In this document: positions 26,684-35,329 of the stretch, piece by piece
Layout: the number at the start of each line of letters is the position of its first letter
Position numbering within the stretch: position 1 is the first letter of the stretch
Assembly: GCA_963745205.1 (NCBI GenBank)
Contig: CAVUWX010000007.1
Coordinates: 124,001 to 188,000, forward strand
Reading direction: 5' to 3'
DNA length: 64,000 nucleotides
DNA from: Hyphomicrobium_A sp963745205
GTDB lineage: Bacteria; Pseudomonadota; Alphaproteobacteria; Rhizobiales; Hyphomicrobiaceae
The notes under the pieces: model-generated
What the model was told of the DNA's origin: nothing
Databases searched by the model: none
What the model saw: the letters and a program-made list of their open reading frames with translations, nothing else
Translations under genes and position numbers: made by a program

Positions 26684-26878
26684 CGGCAAGCATTGGAACC
26701 GCAGCTTCAGGGTGCGGCTCGCTTTCGTGCGCTCCGCCAGTGGCCCTCCGATGCACGGTTTTCGGGCGACAGGCGTGGCATGCGTGCAGCACCTCGACAC
26801 AAGCCGCCGAGAGGGGTTGCGCGTCACCTATCCCTGTGGTGAAAAGCCTGCTGGTTCTCTTCCTCAGCGGAGGGTGTA

Positions 26879-27178
26879 GTGGCGGCAGGGGCTTCGACCG
26901 CGCATAGCTTGAGACGATTGGCTGCCGGCGCTTGCGCGCTGGCGCTGGCCGGATGCGCCAATGGCAATGCCAACGGCGACCCCGGACCGACGGCGTTGAG
27001 CAGCGGGGAAACCTGCGAGTCTATCCGCACCAATCTCACCAAGATGGACCGCCAGGGCGTGCCCGCGCTGGTCGAGCGCCAGAACGCGGGCAAGAGCATG
27101 TCGGCCGCTCAGAAGGGGCAGGCAGATCTCTACAACAAGCTCTTGAACGAATACCTGGGCGCGCGCTGCCACGTCTGA
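26879..27178 (+). CDS. Small lipoprotein with the same C-x50-C module
   Basis: This 99-residue predicted lipoprotein has a GTG start at 26879 after a GGAGGG ribosome-binding site. The signal peptide ends in LALAGC with the lipidated cysteine at about residue 26. The mature part is a single module starting TCESIRTNLTKMDRQG and ending NEYLGARCHV. Its two cysteines are 50 residues apart, as in the preceding lipoprotein. It lacks that protein's Thr/Pro tail. Both sit between pdhC and lpd with no evident metabolic link. No known domain is recognised. Confidence 0.8.
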   Translation: MAAGASTAHSLRRLAAGACALALAGCANGNANGDPGPTALSSGETCESIRTNLTKMDRQGVPALVERQNAGKSMSAAQKGQADLYNKLLNEYLGARCHV

Positions 27179-27292
27179 TTTGCGTGCCAATTGGCCCGCG
27201 TGCCGATCCTTTCGGCTGGACCGGCGTTACCAATCTAGGCCTCGGCCTTTTGCGGGCCGGGGCCTTTCTGCTCACAAGGGGCGCTGCCGCCT

Positions 27293-28777
27293 ATGAGCTC
27301 GCAGGTGTCCAACGAGTATGACGTCATCGTCGTCGGCGCAGGGCCGGGCGGCTACGTTGCGGCGATCCGCGCGGCGCAGCTCGGGCTACGCACGGCGGTC
27401 GTGGAGCGCGCCTTTCTCGGTGGCATTTGCCTCAACTGGGGTTGCATCCCCACGAAGGCGCTGCTGCGCTCTGCCGAAATCCTCCACGAGGTGGCAGCCG
27501 CGCGAAGCTTCGGCGTCGTGATCGATGGCGCCGCGAGGGTAGAGCTGCCGGCAGTGGTCGAGCGCTCGCGCTCGGTTGCGGCTGAGCTCAATACGGGTGT
27601 CGGCTTTCTTCTCAAGAAGAATGGCGTCGACGTCATCTGGGGCGAGGCGCAACTGAAAGGATCGGGGGCGATCGAGGTCGCCGCACCGCCAGCCAAGCCG
27701 AACGCGCGCGAGCAGGCCCCGCCCAAGGAGGCCCGCGGGCCCGGGCGTTATATCGCCCGCCACATCATCCTGGCGACGGGAGCGCGCCCGCGCACCCTCC
27801 CCGGCATCGAGCCCGACGGCCGGCTCGTGTGGACCTACTTCGAGGCGATGGTTCCGCCGGAGCTGCCGAAGTCGCTGCTCATCGTCGGTTCAGGCGCCAT
27901 TGGCATCGAGTTCGCCTCGTTTTATCGCGCGCTCGGTGCCGAGGTCACCGTCGTCGAGATCCTTCCCGAGATTCTCCCTGCCGAGGACGCCGAGATCGCC
28001 GCGCTGGCGCGCAAGGCGTTCGCGAAGGCCGGCATCCGCATTTTGACCGGAGCCAAGGTGACCGGTGTCGAGAAGGGGACCAACCAAGTCACCGCGTCGG
28101 TCGAGCTTTCCGGCGGCAAGCGCGAGAGCATCATGGTCGAGCGTGCGATCTCCGCCGTCGGCGTCGTAGGCAATGTCGAGGGGCTAGGACTCGATGCGCT
28201 CGGCGTCGTGATGGAGAAGGGGCTCATCGCGGCGGACGGTCTCGGGCGTACGAATGTTCAAGGCATCTACGCCATCGGCGACGCGGCCGGGCCACCAATG
28301 CTCGCGCACAAGGCGGAGCACGAGGGCGTCATCTGCGTCGAGGCGATCAAGGGACTTAGCGTCCATCCGCTCGACAAGCAGCGCATCCCCGCCTGCACCT
28401 ACAGCCATCCGCAGATCGCCTCGGTTGGTTTGACGGAAGCCCGTGCACTCGCCGCGGGTCGCCAGATCAGGGTGGGCCACTTCCCCTTCCGCGCCAACGG
28501 CAAGGCGCTGGCGCTGGGCGAGCGCGAGGGGCTCGTCAAGACCATCTTCGACGCCGAGACCGGCGAGCTCGTCGGCGCCCACATGGTCGGGGCCGAGGTG
28601 ACGGAGCTCATCCACGGCTTCGTCATCGCCATGCAGATGGAGGCAACGGAGGAGGATCTCATGCGCACGGTCTTCCCACATCCCACGCTTTCGGAAATGA
28701 TGGGCGAGAGCGCGCTGGCGGCGTGGGGCCGCGCCATCCATATCCCGCCGCCTGGCCGGCCATCCTCGGCTGGGTGA
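27293..28777 (+). CDS. lpdA: Dihydrolipoamide dehydrogenase (E3)
   Basis: E3 reoxidises the reduced lipoyl groups of the pyruvate dehydrogenase complex, passing electrons to NAD through FAD and a disulfide. The 494-residue protein has the FAD motif VVGAGPGGYVAAIRAAQ and the redox disulfide GGICLNWGCIPTKALL. The NAD motif is IVGSGAIGIEFASFY, a second FAD segment is YAIGDAAGPPMLAHKAEHEG, and the C-terminal catalytic His/Glu lies in FPHPTLSEMMGE. It is slightly longer than usual because of an insert near residues 125-155. It starts at the ATG at 27293 with AAGGGG upstream. Confidence 0.96.
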   Translation: MSSQVSNEYDVIVVGAGPGGYVAAIRAAQLGLRTAVVERAFLGGICLNWGCIPTKALLRSAEILHEVAAARSFGVVIDGAARVELPAVVERSRSVAAELNTGVGFLLKKNGVDVIWGEAQLKGSGAIEVAAPPAKPNAREQAPPKEARGPGRYIARHIILATGARPRTLPGIEPDGRLVWTYFEAMVPPELPKSLLIVGSGAIGIEFASFYRALGAEVTVVEILPEILPAEDAEIAALARKAFAKAGIRILTGAKVTGVEKGTNQVTASVELSGGKRESIMVERAISAVGVVGNVEGLGLDALGVVMEKGLIAADGLGRTNVQGIYAIGDAAGPPMLAHKAEHEGVICVEAIKGLSVHPLDKQRIPACTYSHPQIASVGLTEARALAAGRQIRVGHFPFRANGKALALGEREGLVKTIFDAETGELVGAHMVGAEVTELIHGFVIAMQMEATEEDLMRTVFPHPTLSEMMGESALAAWGRAIHIPPPGRPSSAG

Positions 28778-28819
28778 GCTCGAAGGCTCGAAAATTGAAT
28801 CATTAGGGGAGGAACCGCC

Positions 28820-29077
28820 ATGAACATCGAAACGCGCGCACTCGTGATCTTTCTCATCATCGGCCTCGTGGCCGGCTTCATTGCCTCGCTGCTCGTGGGC
28901 GGCGGGGGCGGCATCCTGCGCTACCTGCTCACGGGCGTGATCGGCGCCTTCGTCGGCGGCTTCCTATTCGAGGCGCTCAACATCGATCTCGGCATCCGTA
29001 ACCGCTTGCTCTCCCAGATCGTGACGGCGTCCGCCGGTGCAATCATCGTCGTATTGCTCGCGCGGTTTATCGCGTAA
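28820..29077 (+). CDS. GlsB/YeaQ/YmgE family membrane protein (first of two)
   Basis: This 85-residue inner-membrane protein has three hydrophobic helices rich in glycine (GLVAGFIASLLVGGGGG, LLTGVIGAFVGGFLFEAL). It is a member of the transglycosylase-associated/GlsB family. Such proteins are often induced by osmotic or acid stress; their molecular role is unclear. It is preceded by a GGGGAGGAA ribosome-binding site and followed 39 bases later by a second family member. Confidence 0.85.
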   Translation: MNIETRALVIFLIIGLVAGFIASLLVGGGGGILRYLLTGVIGAFVGGFLFEALNIDLGIRNRLLSQIVTASAGAIIVVLLARFIA

Positions 29078-29116
29078 GCTTGGGCAACAACAACAGATTC
29101 AGGGGAGGACTAATCG

Positions 29117-29386
29117 ATGGAGGGCTATTCGCCATACTTGCCGTGGATCATCATGGCCGTGAACGGGCTCGTCGCCGGCTGGCTTGCCGGATTGCTGCTC
29201 GGCGGCGGCGGGCTGATCCGCGACATTTTCGTCGGCATCATCGGCTCGTTCGTCGGTGGCGCGCTGGTGCAGGCCGGGCTGCTCAAGCTGCCCATCCTGC
29301 TCGAGTATCCTTGGGCCCACCAGATCCTGATTTCGACCATCGGCGCGATTATCATCATCGTTCTCGCGCGCATCATCGGGCGCTAG
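29117..29386 (+). CDS. GlsB/YeaQ/YmgE family membrane protein (second of two)
   Basis: This 89-residue inner-membrane protein has the same three-helix, Gly-rich layout as its neighbour (GLVAGWLAGLLLGGGG, GIIGSFVGGALVQAGLL). The pair is a clear tandem duplication, diverged mostly at the N-terminus and in the loop after helix 2. The start ATG follows GGGGAGGA. It might form a hetero-oligomer with the first copy, but that is inference. Confidence 0.85.
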   Translation: MEGYSPYLPWIIMAVNGLVAGWLAGLLLGGGGLIRDIFVGIIGSFVGGALVQAGLLKLPILLEYPWAHQILISTIGAIIIIVLARIIGR

Positions 29387-29442
29387 CGGGGACGCCGACG
29401 GGCGGACCTTGATTTGCTCGGGCGCAACGGCGACGTTAGTGG

Positions 29443-30426
29443 ATGGCGGCGCCACCACTCGGAACGTCATTGATGGAAAACATTCGCGCCAAGGCGAGCG
29501 CAGACGATAGGCCGGGCGCCCGCTCGGGTAGCGTCCCGGCCATGAGCCATCTTGCGAAGCCCTCCTGGATCCGCGTCAAGGCGCCGGGCTCTTCCGGACA
29601 CGCGGAGACGTCGCGCATTCTGCGTGCGCGCGGCCTGCACACGGTTTGTGAAGAAGCGGGCTGCCCCAACATCGGCGAGTGCTGGGCCAAGCGCCATGCG
29701 ACCTTCATGATCATGGGGGACACGTGCACGCGAGCGTGTGCGTTCTGCAATGTCCGCACCGGTCTGCCGCAGATGCTCGACCCGGCCGAGCCGGACAACG
29801 TCGCCGCGGCCGTGCGTGAGCTCGGGCTCGAGCACGTCGTGATCACGTCGGTCGATCGGGACGATCTTCCCGATGGTGGCGCGGCGCACTTCGCCCGCGT
29901 GATCGCCGCGGTGCGCGCCGAGGCGCCCGGCGTGACCATCGAGGTGCTGACACCCGACTTCCTGCGCAAGGCCGGCGCGCTCGAAACAGTCGTCAGCGCG
30001 CGCCCCGACGTTTTCAATCACAACCTGGAGACCGTGCCGCGACTCTACCTGGCGATCCGTCCGGGTGCGCGCTACTTCCACTCCTTGCGGCTGCTCCAGC
30101 GCGCCAAGGAGCTCGATCGGAGCGTCTTCACCAAATCAGGAATCATGGTCGGATTAGGGGAAGCGCGCGAGGAGGTCATGCAAGTGATGGACGACCTGCG
30201 CTCGGCCGGCGTCGATTTCCTGACGATTGGCCAATACCTGCGCCCAAGCCCGCACCATGCGGAGGTGAAGCGTTTCGTACCGCCGGATGAATTCGACGCG
30301 CTCCGCAGCATCGCAACCGCCAAAGGGTTCGCGCTCGTCGCGGCGAGCCCGCTGACGCGTTCGTCCTATCATGCGGCGGAAGGCTTCGCGCGGCTCCGGC
30401 AGGCGCGCTCCGCCCAGCGGCGCTAG
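29443..30426 (+). CDS. lipA: Lipoyl synthase
   Basis: LipA is a radical-SAM enzyme that inserts two sulfur atoms into octanoyl groups to make lipoyl cofactors. In this operon region its client is the PdhB lipoyl domain. The 327-residue protein has the auxiliary-cluster cysteines (VCEEAGCPNIGECW), the radical-SAM CTRACAFCNV and the C-terminal RSSYHA whose Ser binds the auxiliary cluster. Two starts are plausible: the ATG at 29443 and the ATG at 29473 (MENIRAK), the latter with a weak GGAA upstream. Confidence 0.96.
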   Translation: MAAPPLGTSLMENIRAKASADDRPGARSGSVPAMSHLAKPSWIRVKAPGSSGHAETSRILRARGLHTVCEEAGCPNIGECWAKRHATFMIMGDTCTRACAFCNVRTGLPQMLDPAEPDNVAAAVRELGLEHVVITSVDRDDLPDGGAAHFARVIAAVRAEAPGVTIEVLTPDFLRKAGALETVVSARPDVFNHNLETVPRLYLAIRPGARYFHSLRLLQRAKELDRSVFTKSGIMVGLGEAREEVMQVMDDLRSAGVDFLTIGQYLRPSPHHAEVKRFVPPDEFDALRSIATAKGFALVAASPLTRSSYHAAEGFARLRQARSAQRR

Positions 30427-30452
30427 CATCGAGCCATCGAGGACACGACACC

Positions 30453-30929
30453 TTGCCGAGCTTCGAGACGACGCGCCGCGTACCCTTCAGCTCCAGGCAG
30501 ATGTTTGACGTGGTGGCCGATATCGAGCGCTACCCGCAGTTTCTGCCGCTGTGCGAAGGGCTCCTCGTTCGCTCGCGCGAGCAGGCGGGCACCGCTACCG
30601 TCCTCGTCGCCACGATGACCGTCGGTTACGGCGCCATCCGGGAATCCTTCACGAGCCGCGTCACCCTGCGGCCCGAGCAGTGTGAGATCCTCGTCACCTA
30701 TCTCGACGGACCGTTCAGCCATCTCAATAACCAGTGGCGATTCCGCGACGCCAACGGGGGGTCGCACATCGATTTCTTCATCGACTACGCATTCTCCTCG
30801 CGCGTGCTGGCGCTATTGATGGGGGCCATGTTCGACAAGGCGGTGCGGAAATACACCTCCGCCTTCGAGGCGCGCGCGCACGAGCTCTACGACGCGCAAG
30901 CCCACGCGGCGACGGCGCCGAAGACCTAG
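30453..30929 (+). CDS. COQ10/RatA-like START domain protein
   Basis: This 158-residue protein has a single START/SRPBCC lipid-binding domain: ETTRRVPFSSRQMFDVVADI, then RYPQFLPLC and later FSHLNNQWRF. It resembles mitochondrial COQ10, which binds ubiquinone, and bacterial RatA (annotated as a toxin in E. coli). In alphaproteobacteria a ubiquinone-handling role is the more likely of the two. It starts with TTG at 30453. Its stop TAG shares bases with the stop of the convergent pentapeptide gene. Confidence 0.88.
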   Translation: MPSFETTRRVPFSSRQMFDVVADIERYPQFLPLCEGLLVRSREQAGTATVLVATMTVGYGAIRESFTSRVTLRPEQCEILVTYLDGPFSHLNNQWRFRDANGGSHIDFFIDYAFSSRVLALLMGAMFDKAVRKYTSAFEARAHELYDAQAHAATAPKT

Positions 30930-31732
30930 CGGACGACCTTCTCGGCGTTGCGCGCACGCGCCAGTGCCGCGGTGTCGAGCCCGCGCACGCTCGTGAGGAT
31001 GGCGCCATCAAGATCGGCGTCGGTGAGGTCGGCGCCAGTAAGGTCAGCTCCCGTGAGGTTCGCGCCCGACAGGTCCGCCCGCTTGAGGATGGCACCCGAG
31101 AGGTTCGCGCCGCGCAGGTTGGAGAACGAGAGCAGCGTGTAGGTCAGATCGGCGCCCGCCAGCATTGCTCCCGAAAGATCGGCACCCATAAGCTCGGTGC
31201 GCCATAGATGCTCGATGAACCCGGTGCGCCCGAACGGGGCGAGCGTAGCGCCTTGGAGATTGGCACCCTTCAAATTGGCGCGGGTGAAGCGCCCGAACAG
31301 CTTGGCGCCATGCAGATCCGCCCCGGCGAAGCTCGCGGCCTCGCTGGGCAAAGCTGCGAGCGTCGAGAAGTTGGAGGGGCGCAACAGGCTCGCTCCCGCC
31401 AGGTTCGCTCCATCAAAGCGCGCACCGATGATGACGACGCGGTCGAGCCGCGCTGCGCTCAAATCGGCCTTCGACAGATCGGCGCCCGTGAGGTCGGCGC
31501 CGAAGAGATCGCTGCCCGCGAGCTTGGCGCCCTTGAAGTCGAGCCCGCTCATGTCGAGCTCGCGCAGATTGTGGTGGCTGAAATCGACGGGATGCGCGGC
31601 ATCGGCGAGATAGAGCCGCTCGGCCATCGCGCGCACGGTCAGGTCGGCGGCGGAGACGGGGGCGGTCGCCAACGCGGCGAGGAGGCCGGCAGCGCCAGCC
31701 AGATGGCGGATCGAGGGCGGGCGAATGCTCAT
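30926..31732 (-). CDS. Exported pentapeptide-repeat protein
   Basis: This 268-residue protein has a signal peptide (ending near TAPVSAADL). It is then largely built of A-(D/N)-L-x-x pentapeptide repeats in two blocks, about residues 55-115 and 150-250. Such repeats fold into a right-handed quadrilateral beta helix. Examples in the C-terminal block are LSGANLTGADLTGADLTDAD. Some family members mimic DNA, but an exported one is unlikely to, so its role is unknown. The gene is convergent with the COQ10-like gene, sharing a CTAG stop at 30926-30929. Confidence 0.88.
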   Translation of the reverse strand: MSIRPPSIRHLAGAAGLLAALATAPVSAADLTVRAMAERLYLADAAHPVDFSHHNLRELDMSGLDFKGAKLAGSDLFGADLTGADLSKADLSAARLDRVVIIGARFDGANLAGASLLRPSNFSTLAALPSEAASFAGADLHGAKLFGRFTRANLKGANLQGATLAPFGRTGFIEHLWRTELMGADLSGAMLAGADLTYTLLSFSNLRGANLSGAILKRADLSGANLTGADLTGADLTDADLDGAILTSVRGLDTAALARARNAEKVVR

Positions 31733-31787
31733 GCGATGAACCCTGCTGAGGCCACACCCGGAGCATACTGTGCGGTGTGCGAAATGC

Positions 31788-32300
31788 CTAACTTGGACCT
31801 TCGGAGAGAACAGCCCGTGCCAGGTCGACGGCCGCTCTGACGCTTGCCAGCCGGATCTGCGTGCGGCCGATGCTCCCGAAGCGGCATTCGCGCGTCAACG
31901 TCGCGCCAACCTTGCTCGCGACCGCCAGGTAGACGAGCCCGACCGGCTTCTCCACACTGCCGCCGTCGGGCCCCGCAATCCCGGTCACGGCAATGACGAA
32001 GCCGACGGGCGCGTGCGCTAGGCCGCCCTCGGCCATCGCACGCGCGACCTCTTCGCTGACGGCGCCATGCGCGGCGATCAGCGCCGGATCGACTCCGACG
32101 AGCTCGGATTTGGCGTCGTTCGAATAGGTGATGAAGCCGCGCTCGACGACAGCCGATGCGCCCGCGATCTCGGTCAACAGCACGGCGACCAAACCGCCGG
32201 TGCAGCTCTCGACCGTCGCGAGGCGCAAGCCGCGGCACTTCAGCTCCGCGAGCAGCGCCTCGGCGTCACGAATGAGATCGACAGGAAACAGCGCCTTCAT
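31788..32300 (-). CDS. pncC: Nicotinamide-nucleotide amidohydrolase (CinA C-terminal family)
   Basis: This 170-residue protein equals the CinA C-terminal domain, which deamidates NMN to nicotinic acid mononucleotide and so recycles pyridine nucleotides. It has the catalytic Ser region TVESCTGGLVAVLLTE, ITYSNDAKSELVGV and the glycine-rich TGIAGPDGGSVEKPVGLVY. It lacks the N-terminal molybdopterin-like domain of full CinA. The ATG at 32298-32300 is preferred over one four codons upstream. A MarR regulator lies next upstream. Confidence 0.9.
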   Translation of the reverse strand: MKALFPVDLIRDAEALLAELKCRGLRLATVESCTGGLVAVLLTEIAGASAVVERGFITYSNDAKSELVGVDPALIAAHGAVSEEVARAMAEGGLAHAPVGFVIAVTGIAGPDGGSVEKPVGLVYLAVASKVGATLTRECRFGSIGRTQIRLASVRAAVDLARAVLSEGPS

Positions 32301-32364
32301 GCCGCAAGACAATCAACCGGGGGCCGACAATGCGGTCGTACTGTCTTGCTGGCCTGCGGAACCG

Positions 32365-32853
32365 TCAAATCGGCGCGAGCTTCTCGGCCTCGCGCAGCAG
32401 GCTGTCGAGCATGTTGCGGCTCTCCGCGCCCATGGCGGACACGGTCCGCTTCTGTGCGTCCTGCCAGATCGGGAAGGCGTCCTTCAACACGGCTTGCCCC
32501 TTGGCGGTGAGGTGCAGGCCGCGCCCGCGCCGCCCGGCTGGCGGATCCATGTTGATATGCCCCAGCGCCAACAAGCGCTTCAGATTGCGCGAGAGCGTCG
32601 ACTTCTCGATGTCGAGGTCATGGCCGATCTCGACCGCGGTGATGCTGTCGCGCGCCGCGAGCTGGGCAAGCAGCGTGTACTGGCTCGCCGTGATCCCCAG
32701 AGGGCGCATGGCGTCGTCGTAAACGCGCGTAACGATACGCGAGAGCTGGCGCACTCGCGTTGCAACGCACGCACCCGCAGTCATCTCGGCAATGTCGGCG
32801 ATGCTGGCGGTCTCCGCCGGCTTTCGCTCGAGCGTGTGTGTCATCACGTTCAT
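32365..32853 (-). CDS. MarR family transcriptional regulator
   Basis: This 162-residue winged-helix regulator has a dimerising helical N-terminus followed by the MarR DNA-binding region (TASQYTLLAQLAARDSITAV, IEKSTLSRNLKRLLALGHI) and the wing (DPPAGRRGRGLHLTAKGQAV). Ligand and targets are unknown; such regulators usually repress a neighbouring gene. The start used is the ATG at 32851-32853; a longer form from 32931 is possible. Confidence 0.9.
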   Translation of the reverse strand: MNVMTHTLERKPAETASIADIAEMTAGACVATRVRQLSRIVTRVYDDAMRPLGITASQYTLLAQLAARDSITAVEIGHDLDIEKSTLSRNLKRLLALGHINMDPPAGRRGRGLHLTAKGQAVLKDAFPIWQDAQKRTVSAMGAESRNMLDSLLREAEKLAPI

Positions 32854-32962
32854 GTCGGCCCCCGCGTCCTTTGTGTTCGTGGCGATACAACCCCCAACAG
32901 CTTGATGCCGCGATTCTGTCGCATGGGTCAACGAGTCGTGGACGGATGAAAATGCCCGCAGC

Positions 32963-34147
32963 TCAGGCAGGCAGCAGAATCAGTGCGCTGGCAAGGGCCG
33001 CTATTCCCTCGCGGCGGCCGACGAAACCGAGGCCCTCCATGGTCGTCGCCTTCACCCCGACGCGGCTGGGATCGATCTGCAACATCTGCGCGATCGATTG
33101 GCGCATCGGGGCGCGGTGCGGACCAATCTTGGGCGCCTCGCAAAGAATCGTCACGTCGACGTTGCTTATGCGGCCGCCGAGCGCGCGCACACGCTTCAGC
33201 GCATCCTCCAGGAACAGCCGCGAGGGGGCGCCGCGCCACGCAGCATCGCTCGGCGGAAAGTGCTCTCCGATGTCGCCGTCGCCGATGGCGCCGAGGATTG
33301 CGTCCGTCAACGCGTGGAGGGCGACGTCCGCGTCCGAATGGCCCTCAAGGCGCTGGGTGTGGGGGACACTCACCCCGCATAGCCAAACATGGTCGCCGGG
33401 CGCGAAGGCGTGCACATCGAAGCCGCTGCCGTTGCGAGGCTCGAGTAGAGGCGGAGCACCGCCGAGCAGACGCTCGGCCAGTGCAAAATCCTCCCGCGTC
33501 GTCAGCTTCATGTTGTTGCCTGGGCTCGCCACGAGCTGAACGCGCAATCCCGCCCACTCAGCGAGCGCCGCATCGTCTGTGAACGTGTCCTTGCCGGCCG
33601 CGGCGGCCCGGCGATGGGCGGAGAGAATGTCGGGGAAGCGGAAGGCTTGCGGCGTTTGTGCGCGCCACAGGTTTGCACGGTCGACCGTGTCGGCGATGAG
33701 ACCGTCTGCGGATGCGCGCTTCAGCGTGTCGGTAACGGGCTCCGCCGCGATGGCTCCCTCATGGTCGTCGAGCGCGGCCAGCAGGCGTGTCGCCAGGTCG
33801 GCCGTCAGAAACGGGCGCGCGGCGTCGTGGATCAGCACGTACTCGGGCGCCATGACCTCCAGCGCCTCGAGCCCGCGGCGCACGGATTCCTGCCGCGTCT
33901 GGCCCCCGGCGACAGGCCCGGCGAGACGTGCGGCAAACGGCCCCGCCGCAGCGTCGTAGCGGTCCCGGTCGTTTGGATGAATGACGACCTGGGTGCGGTC
34001 GATCTTGGGGTGGTTAGCCAACACGCGGAGCGAGTGGGCCAACACGGGCGCTCCAGCAAGTGGGAGATACTGCTTGGGAATATCGCTCTGACCGCGCAGG
34101 CGCTCGCCCCGACCGCCCGCCACAATCACCGCTACCGTCGTTGCCAT
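32963..34147 (-). CDS. ispDF: Bifunctional MEP cytidylyltransferase / MECDP synthase
   Basis: This 394-residue fusion performs steps 3 and 5 of the MEP isoprenoid pathway. The N-terminal IspD half has the nucleotide-binding AVIVAGGRGERLRG, LIHDAARPFLTADLATRLL and ANLWRAQTPQAFR. The C-terminal IspF half (from about residue 235) has the metal site GFDVHAF, EGHSDADVALHALTDAILGA and SNVDVTILCEAPKI. The fusion is common in alphaproteobacteria. The ATG at 34145-34147 is preferred because the IspD fold starts there. Confidence 0.96.
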   Translation of the reverse strand: MATTVAVIVAGGRGERLRGQSDIPKQYLPLAGAPVLAHSLRVLANHPKIDRTQVVIHPNDRDRYDAAAGPFAARLAGPVAGGQTRQESVRRGLEALEVMAPEYVLIHDAARPFLTADLATRLLAALDDHEGAIAAEPVTDTLKRASADGLIADTVDRANLWRAQTPQAFRFPDILSAHRRAAAAGKDTFTDDAALAEWAGLRVQLVASPGNNMKLTTREDFALAERLLGGAPPLLEPRNGSGFDVHAFAPGDHVWLCGVSVPHTQRLEGHSDADVALHALTDAILGAIGDGDIGEHFPPSDAAWRGAPSRLFLEDALKRVRALGGRISNVDVTILCEAPKIGPHRAPMRQSIAQMLQIDPSRVGVKATTMEGLGFVGRREGIAALASALILLPA

Positions 34148-34327
34148 CGCTGCTCGAGCCGAGAATTCAGTTGGCATTGCTTAGACGGCCCCCTCGCTCG
34201 GGGCAATGTGGAGGGGGAATTTGTTCGCGCTTGCGAAGTAACTAGGTTACGCCTATTCTGCACAATTCGAGGGCACCTTCTCTAGTTGCCCATTTGCTAG
34301 GCAGTTTTCCGGGAGATCCCCGTAAGA

Positions 34328-35329
34328 ATGCTCGCTGCCGCCCTGAAGATCGGCCCGCTGACCGTGCCGAATGCCGCCTTCCTCGCCCCCATGTCGGGCG
34401 TGACCGACCTGCCGTTCCGCCGGCTCGCGCACCGGCTCGGCGCCGGCCTCGTCGTGTCGGAGATGGTCGCATGCGAGGAACTCGTACGCCAGCGCGCCGA
34501 CGTGGTGCGGCGTACGTCCGGCGCCGACCTCAAGCCGTTCGTCATCCAGCTCGTCGGCCGCGAGAGCCGCTGGATGGAGGAAGGCGCCCGCGTCGCGGAA
34601 GGGCTCGGCGCCGATGTCGTCGACATCAATATGGGCTGCCCGGCGCGCGAGGTGACGGGCAAGCTTTCGGGCAGCGCGCTCATGCGCGATCTCGATCACG
34701 CGCTGAGCCTCATCGCCGCCGTTGTGCGTGCCGTGCGCGTTCCCGTGACGCTCAAGATGCGGCTCGGCTGGGATGATCGCAGTCGCAACGCGCCCGAGCT
34801 CGCGCGACGCGCCGAGGCCGCCGGCGTGCAGCTCATCACGGTGCACGCGCGCACACGCTGTCAGTTCTTCAAGGGCCGCGCCGATTGGAGTGCGGTGAAA
34901 GAGGTGACGGGCGCCGTCACCATCCCGGTCATTGTCAACGGCGACATCGGCACGGCCGAGGACGCGCGGCAGGCGTTGGATGCGTCCGCGGCGGCAGGCG
35001 TCATGATCGGCCGCGGCGCCTACGGCGCCCCGTGGCTGCCGGGCGGCGTCGCAACTTATCTGGCTGGGGGCCGCATGCCACCTCCGCCGCCGCACGAGGA
35101 CCAGGGCCACATCGCGCGCGAGCACGTCGAGAGCATGCTCTCGCACTACGGCTCGAGCCTCGGCTTACGCAACGCGCGCAAGCACATCGGCTGGTATCTG
35201 GAAAAGAGCGGCCGCGCGGCCGAGACGATCAAGGCCTGGCGCAAGCGGCTGTGCACCGAGGAGAGCGCCTCGCTCGTCCTGGAGGGTCTTGCGGAATTCT
35301 ACGCGGATTCTAGCGAGGCTGCGGCATGA
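34328..35329 (+). CDS. dusB: tRNA-dihydrouridine synthase
   Basis: This FMN enzyme reduces specific uridines in the tRNA D loop. The 333-residue protein has the flavin barrel with FLAPMSGVTDLPFRRLA, the catalytic Cys in DINMGCPAREVTGKLSGSAL, and the phosphate-binding VNGDIGTAEDA and MIGRGAYGAPWL. In enteric bacteria dusB pairs with fis; in alphaproteobacteria it leads the ntr operon, as here. Its stop overlaps the ntrB start (ATGA at 35326-35329), so dusB and ntrB are translationally coupled. Confidence 0.96.
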   Translation: MLAAALKIGPLTVPNAAFLAPMSGVTDLPFRRLAHRLGAGLVVSEMVACEELVRQRADVVRRTSGADLKPFVIQLVGRESRWMEEGARVAEGLGADVVDINMGCPAREVTGKLSGSALMRDLDHALSLIAAVVRAVRVPVTLKMRLGWDDRSRNAPELARRAEAAGVQLITVHARTRCQFFKGRADWSAVKEVTGAVTIPVIVNGDIGTAEDARQALDASAAAGVMIGRGAYGAPWLPGGVATYLAGGRMPPPPPHEDQGHIAREHVESMLSHYGSSLGLRNARKHIGWYLEKSGRAAETIKAWRKRLCTEESASLVLEGLAEFYADSSEAAA

